Positions 24,205 to 32,876 of a stretch of 38,165 bases of DNA are shown here, piece after piece. Within the stretch, counting starts at the first letter, position 1. Each line of letters opens with the position of its first letter. Origin of the DNA: a virus; the IMG/VR virus record IMGVR_UViG_3300000230_000014, positions 1-38,165 of that record; one strand, given 5' to 3'. The notes beneath the pieces were generated by a model. The model saw nothing but the letters and a program-made list of their open reading frames with translations, was not told the DNA's origin and did no database searches. A program made the position numbers and the translations under genes.

Positions 24205-25161
24205 TTATGCTTTTTCGTTTATCTTACGAAGAGCATCACTAGTTATGTTGTTAATGACCCGGAGGAATTGACGCTCATGGTTCCATTCTTTGAAACCTTT
24301 TTTTGCATCATCCTCGGGATTCGACCTTTGTGAGGCATCACCTTCTTCAGGGGCGCCGGTGCCGTCCTCACCCCCAAGGTCAACTGCTTTGAGCAGTTCC
24401 TCCAAGGCGACGAGCGATCCTTTGATTCCCAAGATTGCCGTTTCTATATGTCCCCTACTTTTTGCTGATAAAATTCTGCCGTCTTTCATTCCCTTTTCTT
24501 CGGGCTTTGGTTTGCAGACAAAATTTCCGTTGCCGTCGTCTTCAAGAACACCGTCGGTTCCGTCTTCCAGCTGACAGACATCACCCGCTTGCTCTTTCAC
24601 TTTTTCTTCAACGACCAAACCTTTTTGAATTAGTTCGGAGCTATCAAAGCTCGCTGTCTTCATGAGTGAGAGAGCCATCGGATTGGCAGGGACCGGAACG
24701 AATGAAAATTCCAACAGCTCGGCTTTTGTTACCATATTTCCTTCCATTTCCTTTGCAATAAATCCGACCGATGTTGTGCGAAGAATTTTTGCATCATACA
24801 AACGTCGTACCTGTTGAGCGAATGGGTTTGCAGATTCTGGAGCGAATCGTCCCTTTGCAACAAGTTTTCCGTCTTTGAGTTCAATTGAATCTGTGACACC
24901 GATTGGGAGCCCTGTGTAATTGTGACCCCACAAGACCACAGGATTATTTTTATAATGAGTCAGATCCCATCCTTCCTGATTTACAATTTCACCCTGACGA
25001 TCTTTATCGGCAGTTGAAATAATTACTTCAAAGGTTCCCGAATCCTCTTTGGATTCTTTCATCTTTTCGAGAAATTCTTTTGTCTCAGGTGTTTCTAAAT
25101 ATGCAAATAATTTTTCGCTTATTTCTGTACTTATTTTATTGAGTGTGCTTTGTGTATCCAT
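24205..25161 (-). CDS. Prohead protease (HK97-type, peptidase U35/S78)
   Basis: Cleaves the capsid scaffold during head maturation. The catalytic core lies in the first about 165 residues: GEIVNQEGWDL, VVLWGHNY with His80, LRTTSVGF with Ser131 and a conserved ELLEFSFVPVPANP segment. The C-terminal about 150 residues are Glu/Asp/Gly-rich and probably disordered or helical; such extensions may act as scaffold. At 318 residues it is longer than minimal members for that reason. The gene sits between the portal and capsid genes. Confidence 0.88.
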   Translation of the reverse strand: MDTQSTLNKISTEISEKLFAYLETPETKEFLEKMKESKEDSGTFEVIISTADKDRQGEIVNQEGWDLTHYKNNPVVLWGHNYTGLPIGVTDSIELKDGKLVAKGRFAPESANPFAQQVRRLYDAKILRTTSVGFIAKEMEGNMVTKAELLEFSFVPVPANPMALSLMKTASFDSSELIQKGLVVEEKVKEQAGDVCQLEDGTDGVLEDDGNGNFVCKPKPEEKGMKDGRILSAKSRGHIETAILGIKGSLVALEELLKAVDLGGEDGTGAPEEGDASQRSNPEDDAKKGFKEWNHERQFLRVINNITSDALRKINEKA

Positions 25162-25186
25162 GTTTTTATAAAAATTAATTAATAAA

Positions 25187-27367
25187 TTATTCGAGTGAGA
25201 TGTCTTCAGGTCGCGTGTAGCATCGACAGCTCACGTGGAGTGGTGGACTCCCAACATCGTCATACGTTATTGGTAATTTCGAACCATCGGTTCCCGTAAC
25301 TTCATCCCCCTTATTAAAAAATGATTCTTCAATATCGATAATTTTTCCATGCATGGAGTCGCACCAAGGGCAGACGCGATCGTCTGCTGCGGTGTACCAC
25401 TTGATAGTTTTTACAACACCAGATTGTTTCCACGCTTCCTTTGTTGAATCGTTGGCAATACGGAATGTTTCAGTTGTTGCTACCTGACGCGCACGCACCT
25501 CATCACTATAGTCGTATACTGAGTTGAGCTTTTCAGTTAGTTCATCAAGTGTCCATCCTTCAGTTTGTCCTTGCTCGAGAAAATCTTTCAGTAGTTGCAT
25601 AGTTGTGTCGTTGTAACTTTCGGACATAAGTTCCACTGAGTGATCAAGAGCTCTTTTTGCTTCAGGGGTCATTCGGAAATTATCTACACCTAGAAGTGAT
25701 GCAGCTTCCTTTCCTTCTTTTTCGTACAGATCACTCAAGATAGGACTTGATAGATCAATTAATATACTCATCCACTCTTGCTTGTTATAAATATCTGATT
25801 CAGCAATTGCTTTTTGCCCTTTGAATTTATCAAGATTTTTTAAGACCTCAGCTTTTTGATCAGCATTGAATTGTTTGATCACTTCGTGCATTCGCTTTTC
25901 ATATGGGCTTATACGCGTTGCGAATGCTTTATAAATTGGTTCATAGTCAGCATCAGACAATTCTTTTATACCTTTGCATTTTGTTTCCTTGAGTTCAGAT
26001 ACTGCTTTGTTTTGCTTATCAAGTGATTCAGTCAATTTTTTTGCAATTTCTTCAGAGATACTCTTTCTCGCTTTGTGATTTTTTGCGAATCGTATTGATG
26101 GTTTTTTTTCAATTCCTTTTTTACTCATTCTCTTTACTTCTTTTGGCTTTGGTTTACCAAGCGGTATTTTTGAAAAATCTGTCATGACACTGTCACCTTT
26201 ATCTACACCATCTAATCCGAAGTATTCTTCTCGAGCTTCATTTATACTTATCACTGGTTGCAAACCGACTGCCGCTTTCATTTCTTCTATTCGTTGAGTG
26301 CGATCTTCAGGGACCGGATCAGTAAAGTCTAGATATAAATTATCGCCATATCGAGGTACAAGAAATTCATTGAGCTGTTGTACTATAAGTTCTAGTTTCG
26401 GTTTTAATGTTCGAGCTGCAAAAACATAATTAGATGTTTCCGCAGTCGCACGATTTGTTTCTGATTCTGAACTACCAAGAATTGTTTTAGGTACACGAAA
26501 TCCACTTAGTATCTTGTCTCGCATAACACTTTGCATATTTGCGAAGTCCATATCTTTTGGAGTACTACTTGCCTCATCGTACTTTACGCCCTTTGGAAGG
26601 ACAGCTACTCGGTATGCATTACCTGCACCTTTGTATAAATTTTCAAATGATGCACGGAGTACTTTCATTTGTGCATCAGTAATCGCATTTTCTGAAGATA
26701 GTAAGCCTCCAAGACGAGCGCCGTTCTTGAAGTAGTTCATGTTTACCTCGTTTGCGAAGTTGTCTGTTTGGATCCAATCAATAATAGCTTGCACTGTTCC
26801 GATACCTTGATATTGATCGTTTGGATCAGGATATTTAAAGTGAAGTATTTGATAAGGTTTGAATTCTTGTGTCTCACCGTTCACTGAGTATTTATATCCT
26901 TTCAAAAATTCTGGAAGTTTTGCAGGAATTGGATTTGTATATCGAGGACTTAATAGAAATATTGCAGTCGGTTTGTCTGTCTCACTTTTCACTCCATCAA
27001 GTAACCAGTATGAATTTCCTGCGAGTTCTAAATGTGATGATGTTAGATATTTTAAATCGTAACCAGTTTGAAATGGATTTACTCCATCTAGTAAATCAAG
27101 AAGTTCATGATCGAATATTTCTTCGTGAGTTCCATCTTTCGTAACTTGAAAGAGTCTGAATTTTTGTTTTGCAACTTCTTCAGCAATTGCACGCACACAA
27201 CCGTAAACCCATCCATTATATAAATCCATCACTTTTTCTACGGATGCTTTTCTAGACTTTGACCATATTAAAAATGGATCAGCATCTGCAATTCCTGAAG
27301 CAAGCGATAATGATATCGCTTTGCGTGTAAGACCTATTATGTTTAATGCTTTATCAAATATATTCAT
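25187..27367 (-). CDS. Portal protein fused to a MuF head-morphogenesis domain
   Basis: I use the ATG at 27365-27367 (MNIFDKALNIIGLTRK), giving 726 residues; the longer frame would start inside a U-run after a hairpin. Residues about 40-420 are an HK97-type portal (DPFLIWSKS, GWVYGCVRAIAEEVAKQKFRL, LLDGVNPFQT, YFKNGARLGGLL, ILGSSESETNRATAE). A charged linker with KKGIEKKPSIRFAKN follows, and the last about 220 residues are MuF-like, with TTETFRIANDSTKEAWKQSG, a CPWC pair and PPLHVSCRC. MuF is normally a separate minor head protein, so this is a fusion. The portal forms the DNA entry channel. Confidence 0.9.
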   Translation of the reverse strand: MNIFDKALNIIGLTRKAISLSLASGIADADPFLIWSKSRKASVEKVMDLYNGWVYGCVRAIAEEVAKQKFRLFQVTKDGTHEEIFDHELLDLLDGVNPFQTGYDLKYLTSSHLELAGNSYWLLDGVKSETDKPTAIFLLSPRYTNPIPAKLPEFLKGYKYSVNGETQEFKPYQILHFKYPDPNDQYQGIGTVQAIIDWIQTDNFANEVNMNYFKNGARLGGLLSSENAITDAQMKVLRASFENLYKGAGNAYRVAVLPKGVKYDEASSTPKDMDFANMQSVMRDKILSGFRVPKTILGSSESETNRATAETSNYVFAARTLKPKLELIVQQLNEFLVPRYGDNLYLDFTDPVPEDRTQRIEEMKAAVGLQPVISINEAREEYFGLDGVDKGDSVMTDFSKIPLGKPKPKEVKRMSKKGIEKKPSIRFAKNHKARKSISEEIAKKLTESLDKQNKAVSELKETKCKGIKELSDADYEPIYKAFATRISPYEKRMHEVIKQFNADQKAEVLKNLDKFKGQKAIAESDIYNKQEWMSILIDLSSPILSDLYEKEGKEAASLLGVDNFRMTPEAKRALDHSVELMSESYNDTTMQLLKDFLEQGQTEGWTLDELTEKLNSVYDYSDEVRARQVATTETFRIANDSTKEAWKQSGVVKTIKWYTAADDRVCPWCDSMHGKIIDIEESFFNKGDEVTGTDGSKLPITYDDVGSPPLHVSCRCYTRPEDISLE

Positions 27368-27435
27368 AAAAATAAAAAAGAGGGCTTGCAACACGAGTCA
27401 ATCTCTTTCGAGACGAATTCGTGTCACAAGTCCTC
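27368..27435 (-). terminator. Long stem-loop with GAAA tetraloop and U-run, just before the portal gene
   Basis: On the minus strand GAGG, CTTG and ACACGA (27435 to 27415) pair with TCGTGT, CAAG and CCTC (27398 to 27380), with an internal TCTC-GAAA-GAGA tetraloop stem. TTTTTTATTTTT follows up to two bases before the portal ATG. The shape is that of an intrinsic terminator or attenuator, with a GNRA loop. Being directly before the portal start, it could also control translation. Confidence 0.6.
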
Positions 27436-27484
27436 TTGGGTATCAAGTCAGACTAAGTTCTCTAAATTATCAAATTACCTACTA

Positions 27485-27514
27485 ATTGTAGCGCGCAAGG
27501 AATTCAGAGCGCAA
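27485..27514 (-). promoter_or_regulatory. Candidate promoter for the head and tail genes
   Basis: On the minus strand TTGCGC (27514-27509), 18 bases, TACAAT (27490-27485). The octamer GCGCAAGG (plus strand) occurs twice, at 27493-27500 and 27509-27516, 16 bp apart, and may bind an activator. The expected transcript starts near 27478 and would carry the stem-loop at 27380-27435 in its leader. Confidence 0.4.
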
Positions 27515-27521
27515 GGCCTAG

Positions 27522-27707
27522 CTAAAGTGGAAAAGCAATGAAGTCATCTGAGCTGTCAGTTTTTCTTTTAATTGTATATTCAACAAGAATAACTTTATTG
27601 TCTTGTATTTTAAGGATAATTTCACCCATCTTTATCTGTTTCGCCAAGCGTATAATTTCTACCCATTCAGGTGGAATTGATTTTATTATTTGTGGTTGCT
27701 GATTCAT
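27522..27707 (-). CDS. Small hypothetical protein behind the large terminase, 61 aa
   Basis: Reads MNQQPQIIKSIPPEWVEIIR, then RLAKQIKMGEIILKIQDNKV and a terminal strand. It has a helix, two strands and no membrane segment, and probably forms a small alpha/beta domain. The ATG overlaps the terminase stop by 4 bases. No family recognised. The first five residues match those of the large terminase, perhaps by local duplication or chance. Confidence 0.6.
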   Translation of the reverse strand: MNQQPQIIKSIPPEWVEIIRLAKQIKMGEIILKIQDNKVILVEYTIKRKTDSSDDFIAFPL

Positions 27708-29155
27708 ATAAGTCCTACTACTTCAGGATTTTGCATTCCTTGTTGCACCAATCCAAGGACGAGATACACGAATGCATCGACTGAGTCATCGTGTTCTTCT
27801 ACTCCGAATCCAAGAAGTTGAATCAATAAATCTTCACATCCTTTTCTTGGAAACACAATCGTGCCATTTTGAATATATACAGCGATTGCTCGAAGTCTTG
27901 CTCTTTTATCTGTTCCAGCTCTCATGGCCACTACCGGCAATAACGCACGCTCCATTTCTTCAATTGCAGCGCGTTGATACTGCACATCTTCAACAAAAAA
28001 TATTCCGAATGGATTTGTGATTGCCATTGCTTTGGTTGTCTCAATAGTTTCGTGGAATGAAAGTCGTGCGTTGATTGGATTCGGTTTAATATATATTTTA
28101 GGTATACCATCTTTTACAAAAGATGTACCTGATACCATTGAGGTGTAATCTGCCGTTTCCTTTTTTGAAATTGCAAGATCTATTCCAGTTCCATGCAACC
28201 CTCCTTCAAATTCAGGAGGAATTTTATCGTAATATTTTATCCATTCTTCATGCACATCAGCACCTTCTTCGGGAACAACTTTCAAAAGATATTCTCGTTG
28301 ATATGCATTGAGTCCCACTTTGTCTCTCTGAGCATCAAGTGCTTTCTGATCGGGATATTTTCCTAGCCATGTAATCTTGCCATCTTTAACAAGTGGATAG
28401 TTTAGTTGTTTGAATGTTTTATCACGCTTTAATCGTGCCATCAATGCATCGGTATGTAGTTGGTTTCCAATCACAATAAGACGACCGTTTGTTTCATCTA
28501 TGGCAGGAATTACTTCACCCCTCAACCATCTTTCTGTTTTATCTCGGTTCTCTTTAGTGCGCACCCATTCTAAATCTTCAGGATCATCTACCACTACCAA
28601 CTTCGGACGGAATTGTTTGTGTCGGAGTCCACGTACTTTTTGCCCTCGAGATCGAGCAAGAATACGCACACCGTTTGAGAGAAGCATATTTTTTGCTTGC
28701 CATTCTTCTTCGCTTTCAAGAGTCCAGTCTGCAACAAAGTTTCCTTTTATTTCACCATAGTCTTGTTTGATGAGTGGATTATTTTCTAGTTCTTCTTTTA
28801 TGTTTGCAATATTTAGACTTGCTTGAGTTCCTGTGTCTGCAATTGGAATAATAAAATTGTAAAAGTCGGGATATTCAAGTGCTGCCCACAAAGGTAGTGC
28901 AAGCGAACCGAATGTGCTTTTTGCACTTCCACGAAATCCGATAATCTCTACCATTTTTTCATTATGATCACCGAGGGTTGTAAGAAGTTCAGGATGGAAT
29001 GATGCGGGTTCACGATCAAGATAATGGGAAAGATACACGAGACAAAATCCTGTGAATGTTTTTGCAAGCGACCTACGAGTGGAGTGTTCATCAAAGAATT
29101 CACTTTTCCACCACTCTGGTTTTGCTTGGCTCAATTGTGATGGTTGTTGGTTCAT
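27704..29155 (-). CDS. terL: Terminase large subunit
   Basis: ATP-driven DNA packaging motor and nuclease. Walker A is GFRGSAKST (73-81). Walker B is VVVDDPE (187-193), with the following catalytic acidic residues. The nuclease domain starts at GTGIDLAIS (D326) and ends in HDDSVDAFVYLVLGL. At 483 residues it is complete. It overlaps the small terminase gene by 56 bases and is followed by a 4-base overlap with a small gene. Confidence 0.93.
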   Translation of the reverse strand: MNQQPSQLSQAKPEWWKSEFFDEHSTRRSLAKTFTGFCLVYLSHYLDREPASFHPELLTTLGDHNEKMVEIIGFRGSAKSTFGSLALPLWAALEYPDFYNFIIPIADTGTQASLNIANIKEELENNPLIKQDYGEIKGNFVADWTLESEEEWQAKNMLLSNGVRILARSRGQKVRGLRHKQFRPKLVVVDDPEDLEWVRTKENRDKTERWLRGEVIPAIDETNGRLIVIGNQLHTDALMARLKRDKTFKQLNYPLVKDGKITWLGKYPDQKALDAQRDKVGLNAYQREYLLKVVPEEGADVHEEWIKYYDKIPPEFEGGLHGTGIDLAISKKETADYTSMVSGTSFVKDGIPKIYIKPNPINARLSFHETIETTKAMAITNPFGIFFVEDVQYQRAAIEEMERALLPVVAMRAGTDKRARLRAIAVYIQNGTIVFPRKGCEDLLIQLLGFGVEEHDDSVDAFVYLVLGLVQQGMQNPEVVGLI

Positions 29156-29687
29156 TGGGTAGTATTTCTTTTGGAACTATGCCCCAGTTCACGAATGCCT
29201 TGAGCATTACCGCTTTTAGTTCCGGCGGTAGAGGTCTATTACGCTGTTCTACTTCAAGAGTTCCTAGATGTCGCTCAAACAATCCTGCATCAAGCTCTGA
29301 ATTAAAGAGAGTTACATCAAGTCTTATAATTGAATTGATTGCATTTATCTGTTCTCGAATACTTGGAGGATTGAATCCTTCTTTTTTCATTTCATCGTTG
29401 TAATAAACAATCCTCATGAGGCGCTCAAGCATAAGACGATATCTTTCTTTCATCTCTGTCATTCGTTCACTTACTTTAGTGCGATCAGTTTGCTCTATAG
29501 TCGCACGATGCACTTTTTGTTTAAGTTTTTGAATATATCTCCAATCAAGAATGGTTCCATTGGCACTTCGATATCCTTTTTCGAATAGCGTATCTTGAAG
29601 TTTTGTAATCGAAATAAGCGGGTCAACCACTAAGATGTCCCGAATTGCTCTTTTTATTTTTTCTTCTTGGAGTGGTGATTTTTTCAT
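29100..29687 (-). CDS. Terminase small subunit (probable)
   Basis: A 195-residue protein immediately upstream of the large terminase. The N-terminus has a helix-turn-helix-like part (EEKIKRAIRDILVVDPLISI, TKLQDTLFEKGYRSANG), followed by long helices (ERYRLMLERLMRIVYYNDE, IREQINAINSIIRLDV). This is the usual layout for DNA recognition and oligomerisation in small terminases. It overlaps terL by 56 bases. The call rests on position and layout; no sequence signature was certain. Confidence 0.7.
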   Translation of the reverse strand: MKKSPLQEEKIKRAIRDILVVDPLISITKLQDTLFEKGYRSANGTILDWRYIQKLKQKVHRATIEQTDRTKVSERMTEMKERYRLMLERLMRIVYYNDEMKKEGFNPPSIREQINAINSIIRLDVTLFNSELDAGLFERHLGTLEVEQRNRPLPPELKAVMLKAFVNWGIVPKEILPNEPTTITIEPSKTRVVEK

Positions 29688-29720
29688 ACCGGCTTATTCG
29701 TGGTTATTTTGAAACAGACT

Positions 29721-30818
29721 TTATTTTTCAAGGAATAATCTGCGTATGATTTCTCGCACAACGTTGACCGTTACAGCATTTCCAAGGCACTTATAACGTG
29801 CAGTGTCGCTTATTCCTGCCGTCCAACCATCAGGAAATCCTTGAAGTCTTTCGCACTCTACTGGTGTTAGTCTGCGAATTTTTATGCCGTCAAATACGCC
29901 ATGTTTATCTTGTGCGGTCAGAGTGAAGCACGGTTCGTTATTCCCCTTTACTCGCCTACCATTTTGCCTTTTGTTAATACGATCGGGAGTCAGCACGGGA
30001 ATCGCGTACAGCCCTGTTTTAGCCCCAACACCGCCCGCCTGACTGGCTAATGTTGTCGATAATCCTTTGGGATCATAGACACGATAACCTTGGGACCCGC
30101 CTGCTAACTGAACTAAATCCCACGCATGTTTTTTTGTTAGGCTTCCACGTCCGCCAGTTCTGATTGTATTTGAGAGATTAGTTTCCTTGTTAGTTTCGGT
30201 GACAGGAAATATTTTTGCTCTGCGTTTTTCTCTAAGATGTCCGACAATGAACACTCTTTCTCGGTTTTGTGGTACCCCGAAGTTTTTACTGTTAAGCACC
30301 TGCCATTCAACGTCATACCCCAACTCATAAAGGGTTGAAAGGATGACAGCAAATGTTTTTCCTTTGTTGTGAGATAGAAGCCCTTTGACGTTCTCAAGAA
30401 GTAGAAAGCGTGGCCTCCTTTGTTTAATGATCCGAGCAATTTCAAAGAAGAGCGTACCTCGTGTATCTTTGAATCCGAGACGCTTTCCGGCGATCGAAAA
30501 TGATTGGCAAGGAAAGCCTCCGACAAGGAGATCAAAGTCTGGTAATGTTTTTGGTTTGATTTTTCTAATGTCGCCATAATTTTTTTGTTCAGGAAAATGT
30601 TTTTGATAAATGTTAATTGCTGATTTTTCAATTTCGGAATACCCAACACAAGAGGCACTTGTCCTCCGCCCATTCCCATTGCGGATGTTAGACATGGGCA
30701 TACGTCTTGCATGATTGCCGCATTTTTTTGCTGACTTCCGATTGCTATTGTTTTCATATGCCTGTTGTATTCCGAGTTCGAATCCACCAATACCTGTGAA
30801 GAGACTAAAGTATTTCAT
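29721..30818 (-). CDS. DNA (cytosine-5) methyltransferase
   Basis: Uses SAM to make 5-methylcytosine. Motif I FSLFTGIGGFELG (residues 4-16), motif IV GGFPCQSFS with catalytic Cys104, motif VI ENV (142-144), motif VIII QNRER (184-188) and motif X LGNAVTVNVV near the end are all present. The recognition region lies at about residues 200-310. Residues 23-56, between motifs I and II, are a basic insert (RKSAKKCGNHARRM) not seen in typical members. It probably protects phage DNA from host restriction. It overlaps the ParB-methyltransferase gene by 14 bases. Confidence 0.92.
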   Translation of the reverse strand: MKYFSLFTGIGGFELGIQQAYENNSNRKSAKKCGNHARRMPMSNIRNGNGRRTSASCVGYSEIEKSAINIYQKHFPEQKNYGDIRKIKPKTLPDFDLLVGGFPCQSFSIAGKRLGFKDTRGTLFFEIARIIKQRRPRFLLLENVKGLLSHNKGKTFAVILSTLYELGYDVEWQVLNSKNFGVPQNRERVFIVGHLREKRRAKIFPVTETNKETNLSNTIRTGGRGSLTKKHAWDLVQLAGGSQGYRVYDPKGLSTTLASQAGGVGAKTGLYAIPVLTPDRINKRQNGRRVKGNNEPCFTLTAQDKHGVFDGIKIRRLTPVECERLQGFPDGWTAGISDTARYKCLGNAVTVNVVREIIRRLFLEK

Positions 30819-32082
30819 GGTTTGCTCGATTCATTCGTTTCCATCTGTCACGAATCACGTCACAAAATTTAGGATCGAGTTCAATCATAAATGCACGCCG
30901 TCCGACTTTTTCGGCTGCAGTCATTGTGCTACCAGATCCTGCAAATGGATCAAGCACAATGTCATTTCTTTTAGTTGAATTTCTTAATGCTCGCATACAG
31001 AGCCAGTCAGGTTTTTCTGTTGGATGTAAATAGCGAGCTGTTGCTTTACGTGGCATTTCCCATACGTCATATTCGCCATCGCCATAAAAGACATGCGTGC
31101 CGACCTTCCATCCGTAGATAATGCTTTCAGCAGTTTTTGGATCAGGTTTTTTTGCTTTGGCAATCCATTCATGTTTGTAGCGATAGTCATTCCATCCCAT
31201 GCTTGGAATATTCTTTACCCAGATAATCACTCCCGAATGTCTGAATCCATTCATAAGCATGCTCTGCAAAAATTGCGGATATGAACTCCAACCAGAGCAA
31301 ATATATAGGGACCCTCCTTCCTTGATATGAGTAATCATTCCGGCAAATGCACCATCAATAAATGTTTTAAATTCTTCAGGAGTCATGTTGTCATTTTTAA
31401 TTTTCTCGAGTTCCTCATTTTTGAGTTTTTCCCCGCGTGAGTGATAGTCCACATTGTATGGAGGATCAGTGAATATCATGTCGGCTTTTTCTTTTCCTAG
31501 AAGTGCTTTGTATACTTCAGGATCAGTTGAGTCACCACAAATGAGGCGGTGTTGACCTAGTTCGTATATTTCACCAACTTTCGAGCGTGGCTCTTTTGTA
31601 TCATCAATCAGTTCTTCTTCGTCGTCGTTATCATCGAGTGTCTGATCAAGAATGCGACTTATTTCATCCTCTCTAAATCCTGAGGCAGGAATATGTGGAT
31701 CTTCTTTTAATGCAATAATAATTTCTGCTAGTTTTATTTCATCCCATTTTCCTTTTATTTTATTGAGTGCGAGGTTGAGAAGTTTTTCATCTTCGGCCGA
31801 TAAATCAACAAATGATACTGGGACCAAGTAGATACCTTTTTCTTTTGATTCTTCTATACCTTTTGGAATTACTCCACTTGCGATTATCGATTCAAGAGCG
31901 CTCAAGCGTTGATGTCCTCCAATAAGCACGCCATATCTATCTTTGTTACTATTTACTACAATTGGTTCGACAAAGCCGAATGTTTTTATACTTGTTTTTA
32001 ATGCTTCCATTTCAGAATCAGGCATGATTCTAGGATTATAGTCGGCACGTTTCAGCTCGTTTATTTTAATCGTTGATTGCAT
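30805..32082 (-). CDS. ParB-domain DNA methyltransferase (beta class, adenine-N6 or cytosine-N4)
   Basis: A ParB/Srx-like domain (IKINELKRADYNPRIM, then VLIGGHQRLSALESI) is fused to a methyltransferase of the beta class: TDPPYNV before the target domain and LDPFAGSGSTMTAAEK after it, ending near ELDPKFCDVIRDRWKR. This order, catalytic motif first and SAM motif second, is the hallmark of the class. I start at the ATG at 32080-32082 (MQSTIKINELKRAD), overlapping the previous gene by 17 bases. Such fusions are common in phages and may modify viral DNA. Confidence 0.9.
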   Translation of the reverse strand: MQSTIKINELKRADYNPRIMPDSEMEALKTSIKTFGFVEPIVVNSNKDRYGVLIGGHQRLSALESIIASGVIPKGIEESKEKGIYLVPVSFVDLSAEDEKLLNLALNKIKGKWDEIKLAEIIIALKEDPHIPASGFREDEISRILDQTLDDNDDEEELIDDTKEPRSKVGEIYELGQHRLICGDSTDPEVYKALLGKEKADMIFTDPPYNVDYHSRGEKLKNEELEKIKNDNMTPEEFKTFIDGAFAGMITHIKEGGSLYICSGWSSYPQFLQSMLMNGFRHSGVIIWVKNIPSMGWNDYRYKHEWIAKAKKPDPKTAESIIYGWKVGTHVFYGDGEYDVWEMPRKATARYLHPTEKPDWLCMRALRNSTKRNDIVLDPFAGSGSTMTAAEKVGRRAFMIELDPKFCDVIRDRWKRMNRANHEIL

Positions 32083-32452
32083 AATGTAAGTCGTCATAGA
32101 CGAAGTTTTGAGCAAATTCGACCCTTTGTTTCAGTCCCTTTATTTTTTCTTTATCTTTTTTTATGCTTTCATTTATCAGACTGATTGTCTCATCACAGCT
32201 GACAATAAATTCTTCAGCTTTGGCTATCTTTGAATTTAATTCCTTACTTTTTAGACGAGTGACCTTTGTAGTGTCCTTAGGATCAATAGTTGCTAGTTCT
32301 ACTTTAAGCTCATCAAGCTCTTTGAATTTTTCATCCTGAAGTTTTTTAACTGAAGGTATTTTTGATTCATCAAATTCAATGTTTACAGCTTTTCTCCATA
32401 TCTGCTCGTTAAGTTCATTGATGAATCTTTCTTGGTATTGTTTTGTGTCCAT
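32066..32452 (-). CDS. Coiled-coil hypothetical protein, 128 aa
   Basis: Almost entirely helical. A charged region with heptad spacing covers about residues 35-115 (KKLQDEKFKELDELKVELAT, KSKELNSKIAKAEEFIVS, INESIKKDKEKIKGLKQRVE). No membrane segment. It lies one base from rusA and overlaps the ParB-methyltransferase gene, so it is part of the DNA-metabolism operon. The function is unknown. Confidence 0.65.
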   Translation of the reverse strand: MDTKQYQERFINELNEQIWRKAVNIEFDESKIPSVKKLQDEKFKELDELKVELATIDPKDTTKVTRLKSKELNSKIAKAEEFIVSCDETISLINESIKKDKEKIKGLKQRVEFAQNFVYDDLHYAIND

Positions 32453-32453
32453 A

Positions 32454-32870
32454 TTAAATATCTAGGGTTATATCAATTTCGACGCGACCTTTTCCGTCTG
32501 GTGAATAATTAGATTCAAAGCTCCCATCAAGAAATTTGTCATTTTTGAAAAGAGCATCTGCTAGTCCTTTGAAGATATTGTCGGGATCACCGTGGATACC
32601 ATTCATCCAAAAAATGCGAACATCCATGCGAGCTTTTGATGCAAAACTTGTTTTGAATGGTTGCAAGTCTGTTAGAAGCGTATTTCCGGCACGCATTAAG
32701 TAAGCGGGATACTCCCCATAAAATGAACGCCTGACGTAACTTTTCCAAGCGTTATATCTTTTTGCTTCAGGAAGCCAGAGAGCCCGTTTGACGACTCGAG
32801 TGTACGGGATTGGATTGCCGTGCCAGTCGTCTTGATTTCCTTTAACTACGAACGATAGTTTTTTTATCAT
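32454..32870 (-). CDS. rusA: RusA-family Holliday junction resolvase
   Basis: Resolves branched DNA during phage recombination. The family signature is near residue 94: HGDPDNIFKGLADALFKNDK, containing the DxDN acidic cluster and the conserved Lys, followed by a further Asp. An early basic stretch (RVVKRALWLPEAKRYNAWK) fits substrate binding. Length (138 aa) is typical. It follows the replication gene and precedes two further DNA-related genes, as in lambda-like phages. Confidence 0.88.
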   Translation of the reverse strand: MIKKLSFVVKGNQDDWHGNPIPYTRVVKRALWLPEAKRYNAWKSYVRRSFYGEYPAYLMRAGNTLLTDLQPFKTSFASKARMDVRIFWMNGIHGDPDNIFKGLADALFKNDKFLDGSFESNYSPDGKGRVEIDITLDI

Positions 32871-32876
32871 AAGATT

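Noticed and set aside
30137-30790. A 217-codon frame overlapping the C5-methyltransferase on the same strand
   Set aside because: The methyltransferase frame keeps all motifs over this stretch. The overlapping frame is methyltransferase-like only in its first about 40 codons, which is reported as an insert finding, and there is no start context or neighbour fit for a separate gene.
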